This document shows positions 46,251 to 47,204 of a stretch of DNA of 47,204 nucleotides, one piece after another (the stretch's first letter is position 1; each line of letters begins with the position of its first letter). A program made the translations under genes and the position numbers. Origin of the DNA: Globomyces pollinis-pini (lineage: Eukaryota; Chytridiomycota; Chytridiomycetes; Rhizophydiales; Globomycetaceae). A model generated the notes under the pieces. That model saw nothing but the letters and a program-made list of their open reading frames with translations, had not been told where the DNA came from and searched no databases. The DNA is taken from contig MU621199.1 in NCBI GenBank assembly GCA_025399215.1, positions 6,440-53,643 of the forward strand. Reading direction: 5' to 3'.

Positions 46251-47204
46251 TAAACTGATAATAATCATTACCGTGATTTTCACCATTGTTCTGTCTTCCC
46301 ACACAGGGACATCTACTAAATGCCGAATCTGTCATGTAGATTTGCCAAGATGTATAATGAAGGAGGTTTAATTTTTGAACTTGAATGTACCAATCTCATT
46401 GATATAATGGTAGTCAATACCCATTAATATCACTGCGTCTGAATATTGCCTTCTGTTAATACAACCACCAGGTATTATAAGAGATGAAGATTTGCCTTCT
46501 GTTAATACAACCACCAGGTATTATAAGAGATGAAGATAGGATTATTATAATCCTATTGGTACAGTAATATAATAAGGTTCGAGATATATGGCCAGCTTGA
46601 GCAATTTGATCGTCCAACCTTTTTGGCTCACACTGATAATCAAATTGCAAAGAAGTCATGACAGTTTAAATGGATAGTTTGAAAGAGTACATTTCTGGCC
46701 AGCGTTTGTTGAATGGCTTGCCATAATTTATGGTTCAATGATGATTGTGCATACTTCCTTGTGTAGAGGGTAAGACATCCTAGACACTTCCGTCGGTATT
46801 ATTCATGTTTACTAACTTCTGATAAGAGGAAAGCATTTGATGGGGGCATGGCTTTATATATCGCCAACACATCAGAAGAAATTGGGCCAATCTTATATCC
46901 GCAATTACTTTGCTCTATTAACTAGCGTCTTTTATTAGATATATTCTACAAAGGTATCATACATCTATCTACTTCAATGTGAACAAAAATAAATAACAAT
47001 ACTATACATGGACTAAAATCAGGTACCATTTAGATTACTGCACAAATATTTACACAAGATCATGTTCCAGTCCCCTGAAAAATACAGACAAGACATTAGG
47101 CAAAGACCTTTGAAATTAACGGTCCAAATTAGCGTTACTACTAACGGTTTTCATAATACGCTTCAATGCTTTTTCTTTTATGGAATGTTTTTGGATCATA
47201 GTCG
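46251..47204. other. non-coding end of window
   Basis: No conserved gene on either strand over 950 bases. Contains a 46-bp perfect tandem duplication (46446-46537), with a near-palindrome at its right edge (about 46536-46556). Small open frames show no family. Confidence 0.5.
46446..46537 (+). repeat. 46-bp perfect tandem duplication
   Basis: 46446-46491 and 46492-46537 are identical over all 46 bases. No divergence at all suggests a recent event (or an assembly artefact). It is not in a gene. Confidence 0.95.

Noticed and set aside
46820..46940. Possible transposase-like remnant near the right end
   Set aside because: A short plus-strand reading looked protein-like, but it is brief, lacks catalytic motifs and has no repeat ends.

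Overview
This is a nuclear, AT-rich, very compact eukaryotic window. It carries 24 protein genes, almost all of which match conserved eukaryotic families once many tiny GT-AG introns (mostly about 25-35 nt, usually starting GTA) are removed. The family set points to an early-diverging fungus that still makes a flagellum: a Byr4/Bfa1-type GAP subunit (a fungal mitotic-exit/septation protein), a Sgf73-type SAGA subunit, a tomosyn/Sro7 homologue, and a MORN5-like protein (a family tied to cilia and flagella). A zoosporic lineage such as Cryptomycota/Rozella fits best; that placement is inference. No tRNA, rRNA, CRISPR or complete transposon was recognised.

Layout. 1-3195 is gene-poor and holds decayed ankyrin-repeat debris, a dispersed short repeat and two strong inverted repeats. 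3196-11746 is a minus-strand run: eIF4A, UFD1, ALG8, a Byr4/Bfa1-like gene and eIF3d. 12053-15113 (+) is a tomosyn/Lgl-type gene ending in an R-SNARE motif. Then come a GNAT acetyltransferase (-), a cyclin (-), a 1.3 kb gap, a CDA-fold deaminase (-), RVB2 (-), and a 1.45 kb gap leading to an intronless orphan gene (+, 22233-23588). 23771-24393 is MORN5-like (-). 24618-30637 (+) holds LSM14/Scd6, an NT-C2 protein and a CCCH+PUF protein. 30794-39111 alternates strands: Alba/Rpp25-like (-), BOP1/ERB1 (+), SmD2 (+), NAD synthetase (-), SmE (+), cardiolipin synthase (+), SGF73 (+). 39174-45597 is a large NOT1 gene (-) whose N-terminus looks shortened, and 45636-46250 is NAA10 (+). The last 950 bases are non-coding with a 46-bp tandem repeat.

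Functionally most genes are housekeeping: translation initiation (eIF4A, eIF3d), ribosome assembly (BOP1), splicing (SmD2, SmE), mRNA repression and decay (LSM14, PUF, NOT1), protein quality control (UFD1, ALG8), chromatin (RVB2, SGF73), and cell-cycle control (cyclin, Byr4-like). Three divergent pairs share start-to-start gaps of only 38-47 bp. Protein calls rest on recognised family motifs; splice sites were read by eye and many coordinates of internal exons remain unverified.
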